From positions 62,001-126,000 of the forward strand of contig NZ_CP144373.1 of NCBI RefSeq assembly GCF_040450955.1: 64,000 bases of DNA, written 5' to 3'. The position numbers and the translations under genes were made by a program. Shown here piece by piece: positions 9,044 through 18,376 of this stretch (positions within the stretch are counted from its first letter, which is position 1; each line of letters opens with the position of its first letter). Under the pieces are notes generated by a model. That model worked only from the letters and a program-made list of their open reading frames with translations, made no database searches and was not told where the DNA came from. This stretch comes from Thermodesulfovibrio sp. 3907-1M. GTDB taxonomy: Bacteria > Nitrospirota > Thermodesulfovibrionia > Thermodesulfovibrionales > Thermodesulfovibrionaceae.

Positions 9044-10230
9044 GAAAAACTGATCCTTTTGAAAAGTGCTTTAAATTTAAAGAACAATTAATGAAAATTC
9101 ATTCAATGGGTATTTATCCTTACTTTAGAGTAATTGAGTCTGCTCAGGGACCTGAAGTAATAATGAATGGAAGAAAAATGATCATGATTGGCTCAAACAA
9201 CTATCTTGGACTTACAAATCATCCAAAAGTAAAAGAAGCTGCAATTAATGCAATTAAAAAATATGGAACAGGCTGTGCTGGTTCAAGATTTTTGAATGGA
9301 ACTCTTGACATTCATATAGAGCTTGAAGAAAAACTGGCAAGATTTACAAGAAAAGAAGCTGCTTTGGTCTTTACAACAGGTTTTCAGGTAAATCTTGGAG
9401 TAATTTCCTCGTTAATTGGAAAGGACGAAGTAGTAATAATTGATAAAATGGATCATGCAAGCATTGTTGACGGATGTCGTCTTTCTTTTGGCGAAGTTAA
9501 AAGATATAAGCACAACGATATTGAAGACCTTGAAAGAGTTCTTAAAGAAACTGAAGGCAGACCAAAACTTGTTGTTGTTGATGGAGTCTTCAGTATGGAG
9601 GGTGATATAGTCAAGCTTCCTGAAGTTGTAGCTTTATGCAAAAAATATGGAGCAAGAATTATGGTTGACGATGCTCACGGAATAGGAGTGCTTGGTCAGA
9701 CTGGTCGTGGAACCGCTGAACACTTTGGACTTGAAAAAGATGTTGACCTTATTATGGGAACATATAGTAAGTCTCTTGCATCAATTGGAGGATTTATTGC
9801 AGGAGAGAGAGATGTTATAAACTATATCAAACATTTTGCGAGAGCATTCATCTTTAGTGCAAGTCCTCCACCTGCTTCAGTGGCTGCAGTTTCAGCAGCA
9901 ATTGATATAATTGAGTCTGAACCAGAGAGAAGACAGCAGCTCTGGAAAAACACAAACAAGATGCTAAAAGGATTCAAAGAACTCGGTTTTGACATCGGAG
10001 TAGCAGAAACACCGATAATCCCTGTAATTGTCGGTGATGATGAGCTTGCCTTTAAGTTCGTGATGATGCTTCAGCAAGAGGGAATATTTGCTAATGTGGC
10101 AGTATCTCCTGCTGTTCCACCAGGAAAAGCACTTATAAGAACAAGCTATATGGCAACTCACACAGATGAACATCTTGACAGAGTCCTTGAGGCATTCAAA
10201 AAAGTAGGTAAAGCTTTAGGCGTGATTTAA
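9004..10230 (+). CDS. Alpha-oxoamine synthase, serine palmitoyltransferase-like
   Basis: This PLP-dependent fold-type I enzyme of 408 residues has the Schiff-base Lys at about 256 in GTYSKSLAS. It also has the PLP-ring His in [13 protein letters not shown] and [11 protein letters not shown]. The family condenses an acyl-CoA or acyl-ACP with glycine, serine or alanine (BioF, KBL, Spt). The [13 protein letters not shown] signature and the [14 protein letters not shown] segment are closer to bacterial serine palmitoyltransferases as I recall them than to BioF or KBL, which usually read GTLGKA. No other biotin genes are nearby. An AAGGAAGGG sequence precedes the ATG at 9004, and a second start at 9034 is possible. 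Confidence 0.78.
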   Translation: MDSKVVQNESMDIRKTDPFEKCFKFKEQLMKIHSMGIYPYFRVIESAQGPEVIMNGRKMIMIGSNNYLGLTNHPKVKEAAINAIKKYGTGCAGSRFLNGTLDIHIELEEKLARFTRKEAALVFTTGFQVNLGVISSLIGKDEVVIIDKMDHASIVDGCRLSFGEVKRYKHNDIEDLERVLKETEGRPKLVVVDGVFSMEGDIVKLPEVVALCKKYGARIMVDDAHGIGVLGQTGRGTAEHFGLEKDVDLIMGTYSKSLASIGGFIAGERDVINYIKHFARAFIFSASPPPASVAAVSAAIDIIESEPERRQQLWKNTNKMLKGFKELGFDIGVAETPIIPVIVGDDELAFKFVMMLQQEGIFANVAVSPAVPPGKALIRTSYMATHTDEHLDRVLEAFKKVGKALGVI

Positions 10231-10253
10231 TTGCAGGAGACAACTTTAGTTGC

Positions 10254-10268
10254 AAATGCAAAGCATTT
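10254..10268 (+). terminator. Weak hairpin after the SDR/oxoamine synthase operon
   Basis: AAATGC and GCATTT flank an AAA loop 24 bases after the stop codon. The U-tract is short, so termination here is uncertain. The rest of the 158-base gap to the convergent pilus operon shows nothing clear. Confidence 0.3.
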
Positions 10269-10388
10269 TCACTATGCTAAGCCGAGATTAGCTAATGCTC
10301 TGTATTTCTGTGAGGTTTTGCCAAATCAGTCAGTCTTTTAGGCACTCAAAACATAATAACTGGTATCAATTTTACTTACTTTGAAAAA

Positions 10389-10892
10389 CTATCTTGCATA
10401 AACTGCTTCTATGCGAGAGCGTGTTTTCTCCCCAGTTGCCTCTGGTCCTTCAGCTTCGGAGATTATGGTATAAATAAATCCTTTGTATCCTCCAGCTAAT
10501 TTTGAATATGCTACTGCAGTTATTTCATATCCTGGAAGAGCTTTGTATGCACTAAGACACACGGTGATTTTATTTGTAAAAAGTTTATCACTTCCATAAA
10601 GCTTAAAATTAATCTCAATTGGCTGTGGCGTGCACTCTCCTACAGCAAAATCATTAAATGAACCAGACTGTATCATTATCACAGCTTGATGAACTCCTCC
10701 TGCTGCAGCATCTCTTACTGATGCGTAGGTTTTTATTGTTTGAGATGAGCCAAGAAGCTTTGTAAGGGCAAAGTAAAGCCCTGCAACTGCCAGCAATGCA
10801 AAAACTGCGATCAGAATTGCGGAAAAAAGAGCAATTCCTTTATTGTTTATTGATAGTTTCTTAATGGAATATCCTGTTCTACAACTTTCCAT
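10389..10892 (-). CDS. pilX: PilX-like type IV pilus assembly protein
   Basis: The 167-residue protein has a short basic leader, then the hydrophobic segment GIALFSAILIAVFALLAVAG (about residues 19-38), as in PilX N-terminal domains. It lacks the usual Glu at +5 of the mature pilin, which is typical for PilX/GspK-like minor pilins. The rest is a small globular domain with two Cys that could form a disulfide. It is the last gene of the minor-pilin operon and overlaps the PilW-like gene by 46 bases. It would act in priming the pilus tip together with PilV, PilW, FimT and PilY1. Confidence 0.7.
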   Translation of the reverse strand: MESCRTGYSIKKLSINNKGIALFSAILIAVFALLAVAGLYFALTKLLGSSQTIKTYASVRDAAAGGVHQAVIMIQSGSFNDFAVGECTPQPIEINFKLYGSDKLFTNKITVCLSAYKALPGYEITAVAYSKLAGGYKGFIYTIISEAEGPEATGEKTRSRIEAVYAR

Positions 10893-11773
10893 CTATACCA
10901 CCTCCCTGTATTGTTCCACCATGTATTGTCTATGGTTGGACCTCCTCCACAATCTGAACTGAACTGTGGTTGAGTTGATGGAGTATCCTGAGCTGAACCA
11001 ACCTGAAGAATAAGACAGATACGAAATAACTTAAGATTATGGTTCTGAATGTCCGAATTAGAAAGAGAGTCCTGATAAGTTATAGAGCCTCCGCTCTGAA
11101 TGCCTGCTCTGACTTTAAAGCCATTGGGAAAAACACAGGAGATAACTGGTTGATTTGCCTGATAACCACTGTATCTTGATGTTCCGATTGTTTTAACTAA
11201 ATTATATGTCCCTCGGGCACACTCTTTTGGTAAATTTTCTTGATTAAGAGCATAGGTAACCATAAAAGATTGAGGATAAGTATAATCGTTCTCTGTTGTA
11301 GCGTAAAAAGCAATTCCACTCATATTGTTTAGATCATTGCATAGATAACCAGTATTTGCCGGGCATAAGCTTTTTTTAGTTACAGGATCAAGAACAGTGT
11401 ACCAAGCACTGGGAAACTGACAGTCCTGTCCCATAAAATTCTTACTTTGTATTGTAAGATTTCCACTATTTAATACTGCCCAGCATCCTGACCATCTTTC
11501 TTCTCTTGAAGCCAGGGAAGGAAACTGTAAACTGCCTGAGGATATTGTTGTCTCAGAACAGAGATTGTCTATATCTACACCGAATCCGGCAGAGTCAACA
11601 TCCTTTAAAAGCTGATTTATAAGGACTGAGACATCCTGCTCCTGCTTTGCTACGAGATGCCTCGTTACATTTTCTTTTGCAATAAAGCGATAAGCACTTA
11701 GTATGCCACCTGCCAGAATTCCCATTATGGCAATGACTATGAGAATTTCAACAACTGAGTAGCCTCTTTTCAT
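10847..11773 (-). CDS. pilW: PilW-like minor pilin
   Basis: The type III signal sequence is MKRG with cleavage before YSVVE, followed by the hydrophobic helix ILIVIAIMGILAGGI. The 308-residue length fits PilW proteins. The globular part has eight or more Cys, suggesting disulfides formed in the periplasm. It follows the PilV-like gene with a 4-base overlap. Minor pilins of this type assemble with PilY1 at the pilus tip. Confidence 0.75.
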   Translation of the reverse strand: MKRGYSVVEILIVIAIMGILAGGILSAYRFIAKENVTRHLVAKQEQDVSVLINQLLKDVDSAGFGVDIDNLCSETTISSGSLQFPSLASREERWSGCWAVLNSGNLTIQSKNFMGQDCQFPSAWYTVLDPVTKKSLCPANTGYLCNDLNNMSGIAFYATTENDYTYPQSFMVTYALNQENLPKECARGTYNLVKTIGTSRYSGYQANQPVISCVFPNGFKVRAGIQSGGSITYQDSLSNSDIQNHNLKLFRICLILQVGSAQDTPSTQPQFSSDCGGGPTIDNTWWNNTGRWYRWKVVEQDIPLRNYQ

Positions 11774-12390
11774 CTCTTCTCCTTGATTACCAGAGTTGTC
11801 ATTCTTTTAAGTTCATTTGTAAAAGGCTCAAAATACCAAATCATCACTGATGCTGCTTTACCTGTTTCTCTTCCATAATCATCAACTATTTTTGCCACAT
11901 TTACCCCTGTATATATTCTTCTGCCAGAAAATCCTTCATAGGTGCAAACTGGAAGACTGGCAGGACAACTGTCCCCTCTGCAACTACACTGTGACTGAGG
12001 AGTATTTACTGATGGATAAAGCCTTAAATTAGAGGAGAGATTGCCTATAGGATTTGATAGAGTTGGAGAACCAATTTCATAAAATTCCGTGTGAGTTTCA
12101 AAAAAACTGCACGAATTAGAGCTACATGTAACATTGTTCCAGGCTGAATTGTTGGCATAAAGTATTGACCGAACTCCACTTCCATCACTTGTATATGGAA
12201 GGTTTTCAATATAAGCTGTAAACTGTCTTGCTATCTCAGTTGCCCTGTCTTTCATCTTTGCTCTTGTTGTAAATTTATTGTATTCAAGGATTCCCTTCAG
12301 AAGTCCAATCATAACAACAAGCACAATAAGCATTCCGATTAAAAGTTCAATAAGTGTGAATCCTTTGCTATTGAATTTGAATTCTTCCAT
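11770..12390 (-). CDS. pilV: PilV-like minor pilin
   Basis: The prepilin cleavage site is KG before FTLIE at about residue 10, with the Glu at mature position 5 and a hydrophobic helix to about 35. The 206-residue protein is Ser- and Cys-rich in the pilin body (TCSSNSCSF, CSCRGDSC). It overlaps the FimT-like gene by 23 bases and the PilW-like gene by 4, so the whole set is one transcript. PilV and FimT family members are hard to separate by sequence; PilV is chosen from gene order. Confidence 0.7.
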   Translation of the reverse strand: MEEFKFNSKGFTLIELLIGMLIVLVVMIGLLKGILEYNKFTTRAKMKDRATEIARQFTAYIENLPYTSDGSGVRSILYANNSAWNNVTCSSNSCSFFETHTEFYEIGSPTLSNPIGNLSSNLRLYPSVNTPQSQCSCRGDSCPASLPVCTYEGFSGRRIYTGVNVAKIVDDYGRETGKAASVMIWYFEPFTNELKRMTTLVIKEKR

Positions 12391-12826
12391 ATTTATTTAT
12401 GTTTATTATTTTTTGATTATTGTTAGTATTTTTTAAAGTAACACCGCTTGCTCCAATTCCGCAATTACTATCTCTTGGATAACCTTTTCTGTCAAAAACA
12501 AATATTGTTATACTGGAATTTGTTATTCCATTCATAAAATTTACCACACTGATTATCTTATCTTGAGCAGTGAAGCTACAGTTTCCATCAATGTCTTTAA
12601 ACAGAGTGTAGTTGTCTAAATTTATCACCATTCCATGAGGCTCTTTGGAGATTGACTGAGACTTTATCCAGCCTATATCATCTGCAAGCTGATTTGCCTG
12701 TCTCATAAGCTCTCTGTCAGCTTTGTATTTTGTATACTGAGAATAACCAATATACATGAGAAATGAAACAATGGCAATAATAATTAAAAGCTCAAAAAGA
12801 CTGAATCCTGCTACTTTTCTATCCAT
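12368..12826 (-). CDS. fimT: FimT/GspH-like minor pilin
   Basis: The 152-residue protein has the prepilin motif AG before FSLFE, with the Glu at mature position 5 and a hydrophobic helix. The body pattern, with ADDIGWIKSQSISKEP and a Gly-rich C-terminal strand region, is that of GspH/FimT. It overlaps the end of the PilY1 gene by 16 bases. FimT homologues serve as pilus-tip minor pilins and, in some species, as DNA receptors for natural transformation. Confidence 0.75.
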   Translation of the reverse strand: MDRKVAGFSLFELLIIIAIVSFLMYIGYSQYTKYKADRELMRQANQLADDIGWIKSQSISKEPHGMVINLDNYTLFKDIDGNCSFTAQDKIISVVNFMNGITNSSITIFVFDRKGYPRDSNCGIGASGVTLKNTNNNQKIININKYGRIQIQ

Positions 12827-15800
12827 GAGACAAACCTGCTTTCATATCCTGGAGAGACCTGCTGTTGTAATTTTAAAACAATACCTGTTGATACCTGCAC
12901 AAACTTTGTATATTCTCTTGAACTCGTTCCCTGAGTAATCTGGAACGGATTCCCAAAAGGAGGAGCGCCGCTTCCAATAGGAATCTTAGCATAAACAGTT
13001 ACAGTTCCCTGAGTTCCACTGGTTGCAAGAGTTGAAAGCACTGCGGGTCGTGGATTGGGAGTGCCTGTTTTATAGTATAGCGCCATCAGTTCAGTATTTC
13101 CTCCATAAGCGCAAATATCCTGTGGAGGAGCAAAAACAAGCACATCAACATTTCCACCAAAAACAGCAGGCTGAGATATCACCGCCTCTCCAGTAAGTTG
13201 ATAATACCAGCCATGTTCAGGTTCAACTCCTGTAGTCACAGGCGTTGTATCATAAACAACATCAACCTGGCTACATCCAGAAGAATCACAGGAGCAAATT
13301 TTTTTTACCTCTGTTACTGTTGCGTAAACTTGGCTGCTGGTTGTATTTGTCGTTCCTGAACTACCCAAACTATAACTGCAGCCGCTCACCATGCATTCAT
13401 CCTTAAATCCAATAAAGTAGTTTGTATATGAAACTGTTTTATCAGAGTCTCCAAGATATCTTCCTGTTCCAAAGAATACCCATAGCCTGCCAAATTCGTC
13501 AACAGTAAAGTTTGGTGCAGCAAATACTGGTCTTGAAACTGAAACAGCTTTCTTAATGTCACTGTCTGACAGCGAAGATACAGATTTGCCTTTTATATAA
13601 ATCCTGTAAAAATCTCCAGAGTTTGTTGTATATGTTCCAAAGTAAAGCACATCGTCATAATAATCAAAATCAAAATCAACTGGCATAATATCACCAACTG
13701 CTGCTGTTACTGTCTGATTTCCTTCTTTTACTGTTAAAGTGTTGGTCAAGTATCCATCAGCAAGTCTGAAAAAGTATATTTTTGCAGTGGAAAAGCTCGT
13801 TCCTTTAGGATCCTTTGGACCAGAGCCAACTACCACATACCAATCATCTGCTTTCAACACAGCCGGGAAGGAAAGAGTAAGGGTTTGATCCGGAAGACTC
13901 TTTTCCCATAAAAGAGAAGGATTTACTGGATCTGTTATATCAAGAACGAAAATACTTGAAGAGAAACTGCCAAGGGCTTTGCCTCCAAATCCCATTGCTC
14001 CAATAAGAAGAGTTTTCCATTGTCCTGATATTTTTGCATCCACAACAATGGTTCTGTAATCAACTGTTGGAACATGGCAGTAATCAGAGTTTCCATACCA
14101 GATTAAATAAGGAACAGCATTTCTTGGAATAAATGCCCATTCTTCTCTTCCTATTTTATCAGTGCCTGTATCAACTGGCGAATTCTGAAGCTTTGATGGG
14201 TGCTCAGGGTCTATCTGATTTACCACTGTTCCAACTCTAAATGCATGAAGCATTCCATCATTTGCTCCAACAAATGCAATCGTTGCCCGATTTTTATAGC
14301 TATCGCTTCTGATAAATGCAGCGTATGTGGAATCACCATATTTTATGTGATAGATGTTTACTGGCTGATCAGACACCACAGAAGGGGTTGAATTTATGAT
14401 ATCTCCAAGTTTCCATGTTTGACTTCTACCAGAACCACAGAAAGTATTTATATTTAGCTCTCTTGTCCTTTGAACATAGCTTAATGAACCGCATGTTGAA
14501 TCACCTGATAAATTCTCACCTCTTAAGTATCTGATAATACAGCTTGCTTTTGTTTGATCAATTGTTGAGTCAACTGTCTGCCAGATACCAGCAAGATATG
14601 ATGCCTCAGAAGTGGTGAAATTTGTAAGAGTTCCGTCTTTGTTGTATTTTATCGTTCTGTCTGATGCAGAGTTTTGGGCAAGCCAGCAGCCACTGTCAAA
14701 AACTGCTTTAACCTGATTTAAATCTTTAATAGATTCAAGCTGACAGGCATTGCTTCCACTGTCAGTATCTCCAGCTAAAACTGCTATTTTTGTCTCATCA
14801 TCTGTTCTTATAAACTGAATAATCTTATCCCAAGCATTCTGTGCCATGTCAAGAATTTTATTCATTACAGTATCTTCTCTCAAATTCTGTTTTAGGTCAA
14901 CCCAGAAACTACGCAAAAATCCAAGCCAGCCAAGCTCCACCCCATCCTCTCTCTGATACTTTGGATAAAAATATGGTTGAATAACAAGGCTTGATATACC
15001 GGTTCTTGAGGCAAGCGTGGCAACAGTAGAACCAGAGGATGCACGGCGGAGAATGTCAAATATGGCAGTCTTCACTGCTTCTTTTATTTCAGTTGCATCA
15101 GAGGCAGAATAAAAAGTATCAGGCTTTCCATCACCATCCTTATCCCAATCAGACGAAGACGGAGGCAGGTTTGCACAGGCACTGCCTTTTCCGCAATTGT
15201 ATCCTGAACAGCAATCATCAACAGGACCGCAGGTAGCAGTTGGATAACCACTGAGGTTATCAGGCCATGTTTTAATTCTATCAAAGGAGCCATACATGGC
15301 AACCTGTTTGAGTGATTTTTCTCCTGTTCCTCCAAGCCACAGTCCTATTCCGTAAACTGCTTCAACATAAGAAGAGATTCCTGTTGGTAAATTGGTAAAG
15401 CCCTTTTTATGAAGCCAGTATGCAGGAACAACAGGATCTGCAGAATTTACTTCATATCCTGTATTAATGCTACATGTTCCTTGAACAGGATATCCACCTT
15501 GATTCCACTGCCCATCAGTAAGGAGAATTATGAAGTTTTTTGCACATGGAATAAGCTTGAGTTCGCTACCTTCGCAGACTCCGTTGTTATTTTCGTCAAA
15601 ACATTGATACATTGGATTACGCCACTTATCTCCTGCACCCTGCTGAGGAGTAAAGCCTCCATATTTGGGAGGATTCTGAGCAAAGTAGTTATATGCATCC
15701 CATAAAGCAGGTGCTGTAGGAGTTGCACCTGAAGGGTCTTCATAGTTTATTGCAGTAATTAAATTTTTATATGGATTAACACCGTCAAAATTAGCACTTG

Positions 15801-16533
15801 AAGTAAAGTCACCAACATATACCTTATTACTTCTTACTCCTGTGCCACTGAAAAACATGGCTCCAAGTCTTGGCTGTAAAGTTAAATTTCTGAACTGAAA
15901 AGTTAAACTATCATATATTCTTGCCCATGGAACTTTTACCTTTATTCCTGATTCTGATTCAAGAACACATCCATAGCTGTCACAGCTGAGATTGGTAGCA
16001 GGCTGTCCGTAAAGTTCAGGATCACATCTTTTTGGATCATTAGATGTACAAGAATCAAGTTTCCCTCCTGTAATTGCCCACCTTAAAAGGTCAATTCTTC
16101 TCATATACAGGAAATTAAGACACGCACCTTTATATTTTTTAGATGTATCAATGCCTCTAGAGTATTTCGGGCATGCTGTTTCCGTTCCTGTTGTTTCTAC
16201 CCATACATAGTCATTACCTACATTTGGAATGGATATATATCTTCTTTCATAAATTTTATCTGGCTCAAAATAGCCCTCCTCTGTGCCTTTATATGTCCAC
16301 CCACAACCTGATGAATTATCACAGCAGCTTTGTTTTGAAGACGTTGGATTATAAGCACACCATGACATAGAACCGCTAACATCTATCACAAGTAAAACAT
16401 TAGGAGAAAACATCTGTCCTATTGATGGAGGAACATAACAGTAATCTGCCATATCAACTGACTCTACAGAAGGATTATCCTTAATTAAGAGAGATATAAA
16501 AAATATGAAGATAAAGAATAACAACTTTTTCAT
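12811..16533 (-). CDS. pilY1: PilY1-like pilus tip adhesin with von Willebrand A domain
   Basis: At 1240 residues this is the largest gene in the window. A signal peptide (1-25) leads to a vWA-like region with the MIDAS motif DVSGSMS near residue 50. A Ca-binding-like loop DKDGDGKPDTF lies near 470, and a C-terminal PilY1 beta-propeller occupies about 700-1150, with the FGTGRYLGDSD element. Cys residues are frequent. PilY1 proteins sit at the pilus tip, work in adhesion and surface sensing, and influence pilus retraction. The adjacent minor pilins are its usual partners. The start at 16533 has no strong ribosome site and may depend on coupling to the small gene 7 bases upstream. Confidence 0.88.
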   Translation of the reverse strand: MKKLLFFIFIFFISLLIKDNPSVESVDMADYCYVPPSIGQMFSPNVLLVIDVSGSMSWCAYNPTSSKQSCCDNSSGCGWTYKGTEEGYFEPDKIYERRYISIPNVGNDYVWVETTGTETACPKYSRGIDTSKKYKGACLNFLYMRRIDLLRWAITGGKLDSCTSNDPKRCDPELYGQPATNLSCDSYGCVLESESGIKVKVPWARIYDSLTFQFRNLTLQPRLGAMFFSGTGVRSNKVYVGDFTSSANFDGVNPYKNLITAINYEDPSGATPTAPALWDAYNYFAQNPPKYGGFTPQQGAGDKWRNPMYQCFDENNNGVCEGSELKLIPCAKNFIILLTDGQWNQGGYPVQGTCSINTGYEVNSADPVVPAYWLHKKGFTNLPTGISSYVEAVYGIGLWLGGTGEKSLKQVAMYGSFDRIKTWPDNLSGYPTATCGPVDDCCSGYNCGKGSACANLPPSSSDWDKDGDGKPDTFYSASDATEIKEAVKTAIFDILRRASSGSTVATLASRTGISSLVIQPYFYPKYQREDGVELGWLGFLRSFWVDLKQNLREDTVMNKILDMAQNAWDKIIQFIRTDDETKIAVLAGDTDSGSNACQLESIKDLNQVKAVFDSGCWLAQNSASDRTIKYNKDGTLTNFTTSEASYLAGIWQTVDSTIDQTKASCIIRYLRGENLSGDSTCGSLSYVQRTRELNINTFCGSGRSQTWKLGDIINSTPSVVSDQPVNIYHIKYGDSTYAAFIRSDSYKNRATIAFVGANDGMLHAFRVGTVVNQIDPEHPSKLQNSPVDTGTDKIGREEWAFIPRNAVPYLIWYGNSDYCHVPTVDYRTIVVDAKISGQWKTLLIGAMGFGGKALGSFSSSIFVLDITDPVNPSLLWEKSLPDQTLTLSFPAVLKADDWYVVVGSGPKDPKGTSFSTAKIYFFRLADGYLTNTLTVKEGNQTVTAAVGDIMPVDFDFDYYDDVLYFGTYTTNSGDFYRIYIKGKSVSSLSDSDIKKAVSVSRPVFAAPNFTVDEFGRLWVFFGTGRYLGDSDKTVSYTNYFIGFKDECMVSGCSYSLGSSGTTNTTSSQVYATVTEVKKICSCDSSGCSQVDVVYDTTPVTTGVEPEHGWYYQLTGEAVISQPAVFGGNVDVLVFAPPQDICAYGGNTELMALYYKTGTPNPRPAVLSTLATSGTQGTVTVYAKIPIGSGAPPFGNPFQITQGTSSREYTKFVQVSTGIVLKLQQQVSPGYESRFVSWIEK

Positions 16534-16540
16534 AAATTTA

Positions 16541-16834
16541 TCACTTTAAAAGAGATGTCCTTATCTTATGCATTTTAAATTTATCACAGTGGTCTGAATC
16601 AATTCCAAAATCTATAACTCTGTTGATAAGTAATTCCTTTGGAAGCCCTTTTTCAGTTAAAAATTCCCTCAGTCCCTTACAGGAAGAGCTCAAAACTTCT
16701 ATTTTTATCTTGCCTGTATCAGGTTCGTATTGGATGACTTTTCCTGTAAGAAAAAGTTCATCAACAGAAGTGGCAATAACTGGAATTAGAATTATTGAGA
16801 AAACTATTAAAATAGCAATAAAAGAGCATCTCAC
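16541..16834 (-). CDS. Small secreted protein of the pilus operon, unknown function
   Basis: The preferred start is a GTG at 16834, preceded by GGAGG at a spacing of 6. A longer frame to 16921 would overlap the divergent gene. The 97-residue product has a hydrophobic signal segment (about 3-22), then a compact domain beginning LFLTGKVIQYEPDTGKIKIE that could be an SH3-like or OB-like barrel. Two Cys are present. It is the first gene of the PilY1/minor-pilin operon, so a role in pilus assembly is likely, but I do not recognise the family. Confidence 0.6.
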   Translation of the reverse strand: MRCSFIAILIVFSIILIPVIATSVDELFLTGKVIQYEPDTGKIKIEVLSSSCKGLREFLTEKGLPKELLINRVIDFGIDSDHCDKFKMHKIRTSLLK

Positions 16835-16875
16835 TTTTAACCTCCGCTTTTTCTTAACTATATTATAGCAGGTGA

Positions 16876-17781
16876 ATGAATAAAAATCGTGAAAGTTATG
16901 TGAGACATATAAATTTGACATTTTTAACCGAATACTGGGAAAATTTAATTATGAAAAAGTCAGACATAAAACTTACAAAAGAGGAGATAAAACAGATTAT
17001 TCTCACTGAGCTTCCAGGACTTTTGAAAAGAGATAGAAAAATGAGAGAAACAATATATCATATCTTGCAGGAGCGATTTGCAGACAAAAAGCAGACAGAG
17101 GATCGCTTTGAAAAGATTTTAAGAGAAATACAGCTTCAGAGAGAAGAAAGCGAAAGAAAATGGTCTGAATGGAACAGAAAGTGGGAGGAAACTCAGGCTG
17201 AATGGAACAAAAAATGGGAGGAAAACGAAAGAAGATGGGAAGAAAGTGAAAGAAGATGGGAAGAAAATCAAAGAAGATGGGAAGAAAATCAAAAGAAATG
17301 GGAAGAAAATCAGAAAGTTATTAATTCAATACTTGAAGAAATAAAGCTTCTTCACAGAAAGCATGATACAACCATTGGTGCTCTTGGAGCAAGATGGGGA
17401 CTCAGGACTGAGGCATCTTTCAGAGAAGCTATAAAAGGAATACTTGAAGAGAGTTTTCCAGTTAAAGTTATAAAGTACTCTCAGAAGGACAATGAAGGTT
17501 CAGTTTTTGGAAGACCTGATCAGGTAAAGCTTGACCTTATAATAAGAGATGGTGAAGTAATTGCTGGTGAAATTAAATCTTCAATCAGTAAAGGCGATGT
17601 GGCTACTTTTTTAAGAAAAATAAATTTCTATGAAAAAAGTGAGGGCAAGAAAGTACACAGGAAAATTATAATCTCACCCATGATAGAAAGCAGTGCAAAA
17701 GAATTCGCTGAATCTTATGGTATAGAAGTTTATGGTTATCCTGAAGAGGTGGATTTTAAAGAATTGCAGAGTTCTAATTAA
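16876..17781 (+). CDS. DUF3782-like coiled-coil protein with PD-(D/E)XK nuclease-like domain
   Basis: An N-terminal helical region is followed by a Trp/Glu/Arg-rich coiled coil (about residues 90-150) built from near-identical heptads such as RRWEENQ. The C-terminal domain (about 165-290) carries GRPDQVKLDLIIRDG, then EIKSS, the D...ExK layout of restriction-endonuclease-like folds. DUF3782 proteins are common in cyanobacteria and thermophiles and have no settled function. The ATG at 16951 (26 residues later) may be the true start, since the residues before it are unlike the rest. A TATTAT at 16861-16866 could be a -10 box for the earlier start. Confidence 0.65.
   Translation: MNKNRESYVRHINLTFLTEYWENLIMKKSDIKLTKEEIKQIILTELPGLLKRDRKMRETIYHILQERFADKKQTEDRFEKILREIQLQREESERKWSEWNRKWEETQAEWNKKWEENERRWEESERRWEENQRRWEENQKKWEENQKVINSILEEIKLLHRKHDTTIGALGARWGLRTEASFREAIKGILEESFPVKVIKYSQKDNEGSVFGRPDQVKLDLIIRDGEVIAGEIKSSISKGDVATFLRKINFYEKSEGKKVHRKIIISPMIESSAKEFAESYGIEVYGYPEEVDFKELQSSN
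17210..17312 (+). repeat. Tandem 21-bp coding repeats (heptad coiled coil)
   Basis: Units close to AGAAGATGGGAAGAAAATCAA repeat about five times in frame. Each encodes one heptad with Trp at a constant position. Codon identity is nearly kept between units, which suggests recent unit duplication. Confidence 0.75.
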
Positions 17782-17787
17782 AATAAT

Positions 17788-18345
17788 TCATCCGAAAATA
17801 TCTTTCATGGAAATTTTGAATCCCTTTATAATCTCTGACTCCACCACATCGTTTTCATAATAGGTGCGTCTGAGCTCATACTGTCCCGGTTCTCTTAAAA
17901 TGTAAACTTCAATCATTTGATCATCAGGGGCTACAATCCAGTATTCCTTTACTCCATGTTTTGCATAGAGTTTCTTTTTCTGAACTGAATCCCTGTATAT
18001 GGATGCCTCTGAAACTATCTCAATTACAAGGTCTGGTGCGCCCTGAATGTTTTTTTCTCCTATTATGTAAGCTCTTTCTTTTGATATAAAAAGTATATCA
18101 GGCTGGACAACATTTTCATCATCAAGATATACATCACAGGGTGCATCAAAAACCTCTCCAAGAGAATTTTCAGTAACATATTTTTCAAGCATAAATTCAA
18201 TTTTCCTTGAAATTCTTTGATGTTTAATATTTGGTGATGGTGTCATGATTAGCTTTCCTTCAATGAGTTCATATCTTACCTCATCGGGAAGTTTAAGATA
18301 GTCCTGATATGTGTATTTTTTCTTTTCTAAGACTGCCTCAGCCAT
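17788..18345 (-). CDS. Uma2-family (DUF820) restriction-endonuclease-fold protein
   Basis: The 185-residue protein has the usual Uma2 pattern: YLKLPDEVRYELIEGKLIMTPSP near the start, QPDILFIS near 100, and GAPDLVIEIVSEAS near 115. KKLYAKHGVKEYWIVAP follows, giving the PD...ExV and Lys positions of this PD-(D/E)XK subfamily. These proteins are abundant in cyanobacteria and filamentous bacteria and their role is unsettled. It converges on the DUF3782 gene only 6 bases away, so two nuclease-fold orphans lie side by side. No methyltransferase is nearby, so a restriction system is not supported. Confidence 0.85.
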   Translation of the reverse strand: MAEAVLEKKKYTYQDYLKLPDEVRYELIEGKLIMTPSPNIKHQRISRKIEFMLEKYVTENSLGEVFDAPCDVYLDDENVVQPDILFISKERAYIIGEKNIQGAPDLVIEIVSEASIYRDSVQKKKLYAKHGVKEYWIVAPDDQMIEVYILREPGQYELRRTYYENDVVESEIIKGFKISMKDIFG

Positions 18346-18376
18346 AGTTTAATCTAAATTGAAACAGCTTTCTTTG

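Noticed and set aside
17210-17312. CRISPR-like or satellite array
   Set aside because: The units are in-frame coding heptads of one protein without unique spacers.
17788-18345. Part of a restriction-modification system
   Set aside because: Uma2 and DUF3782 proteins share the nuclease fold, but no methyltransferase or specificity subunit is near.
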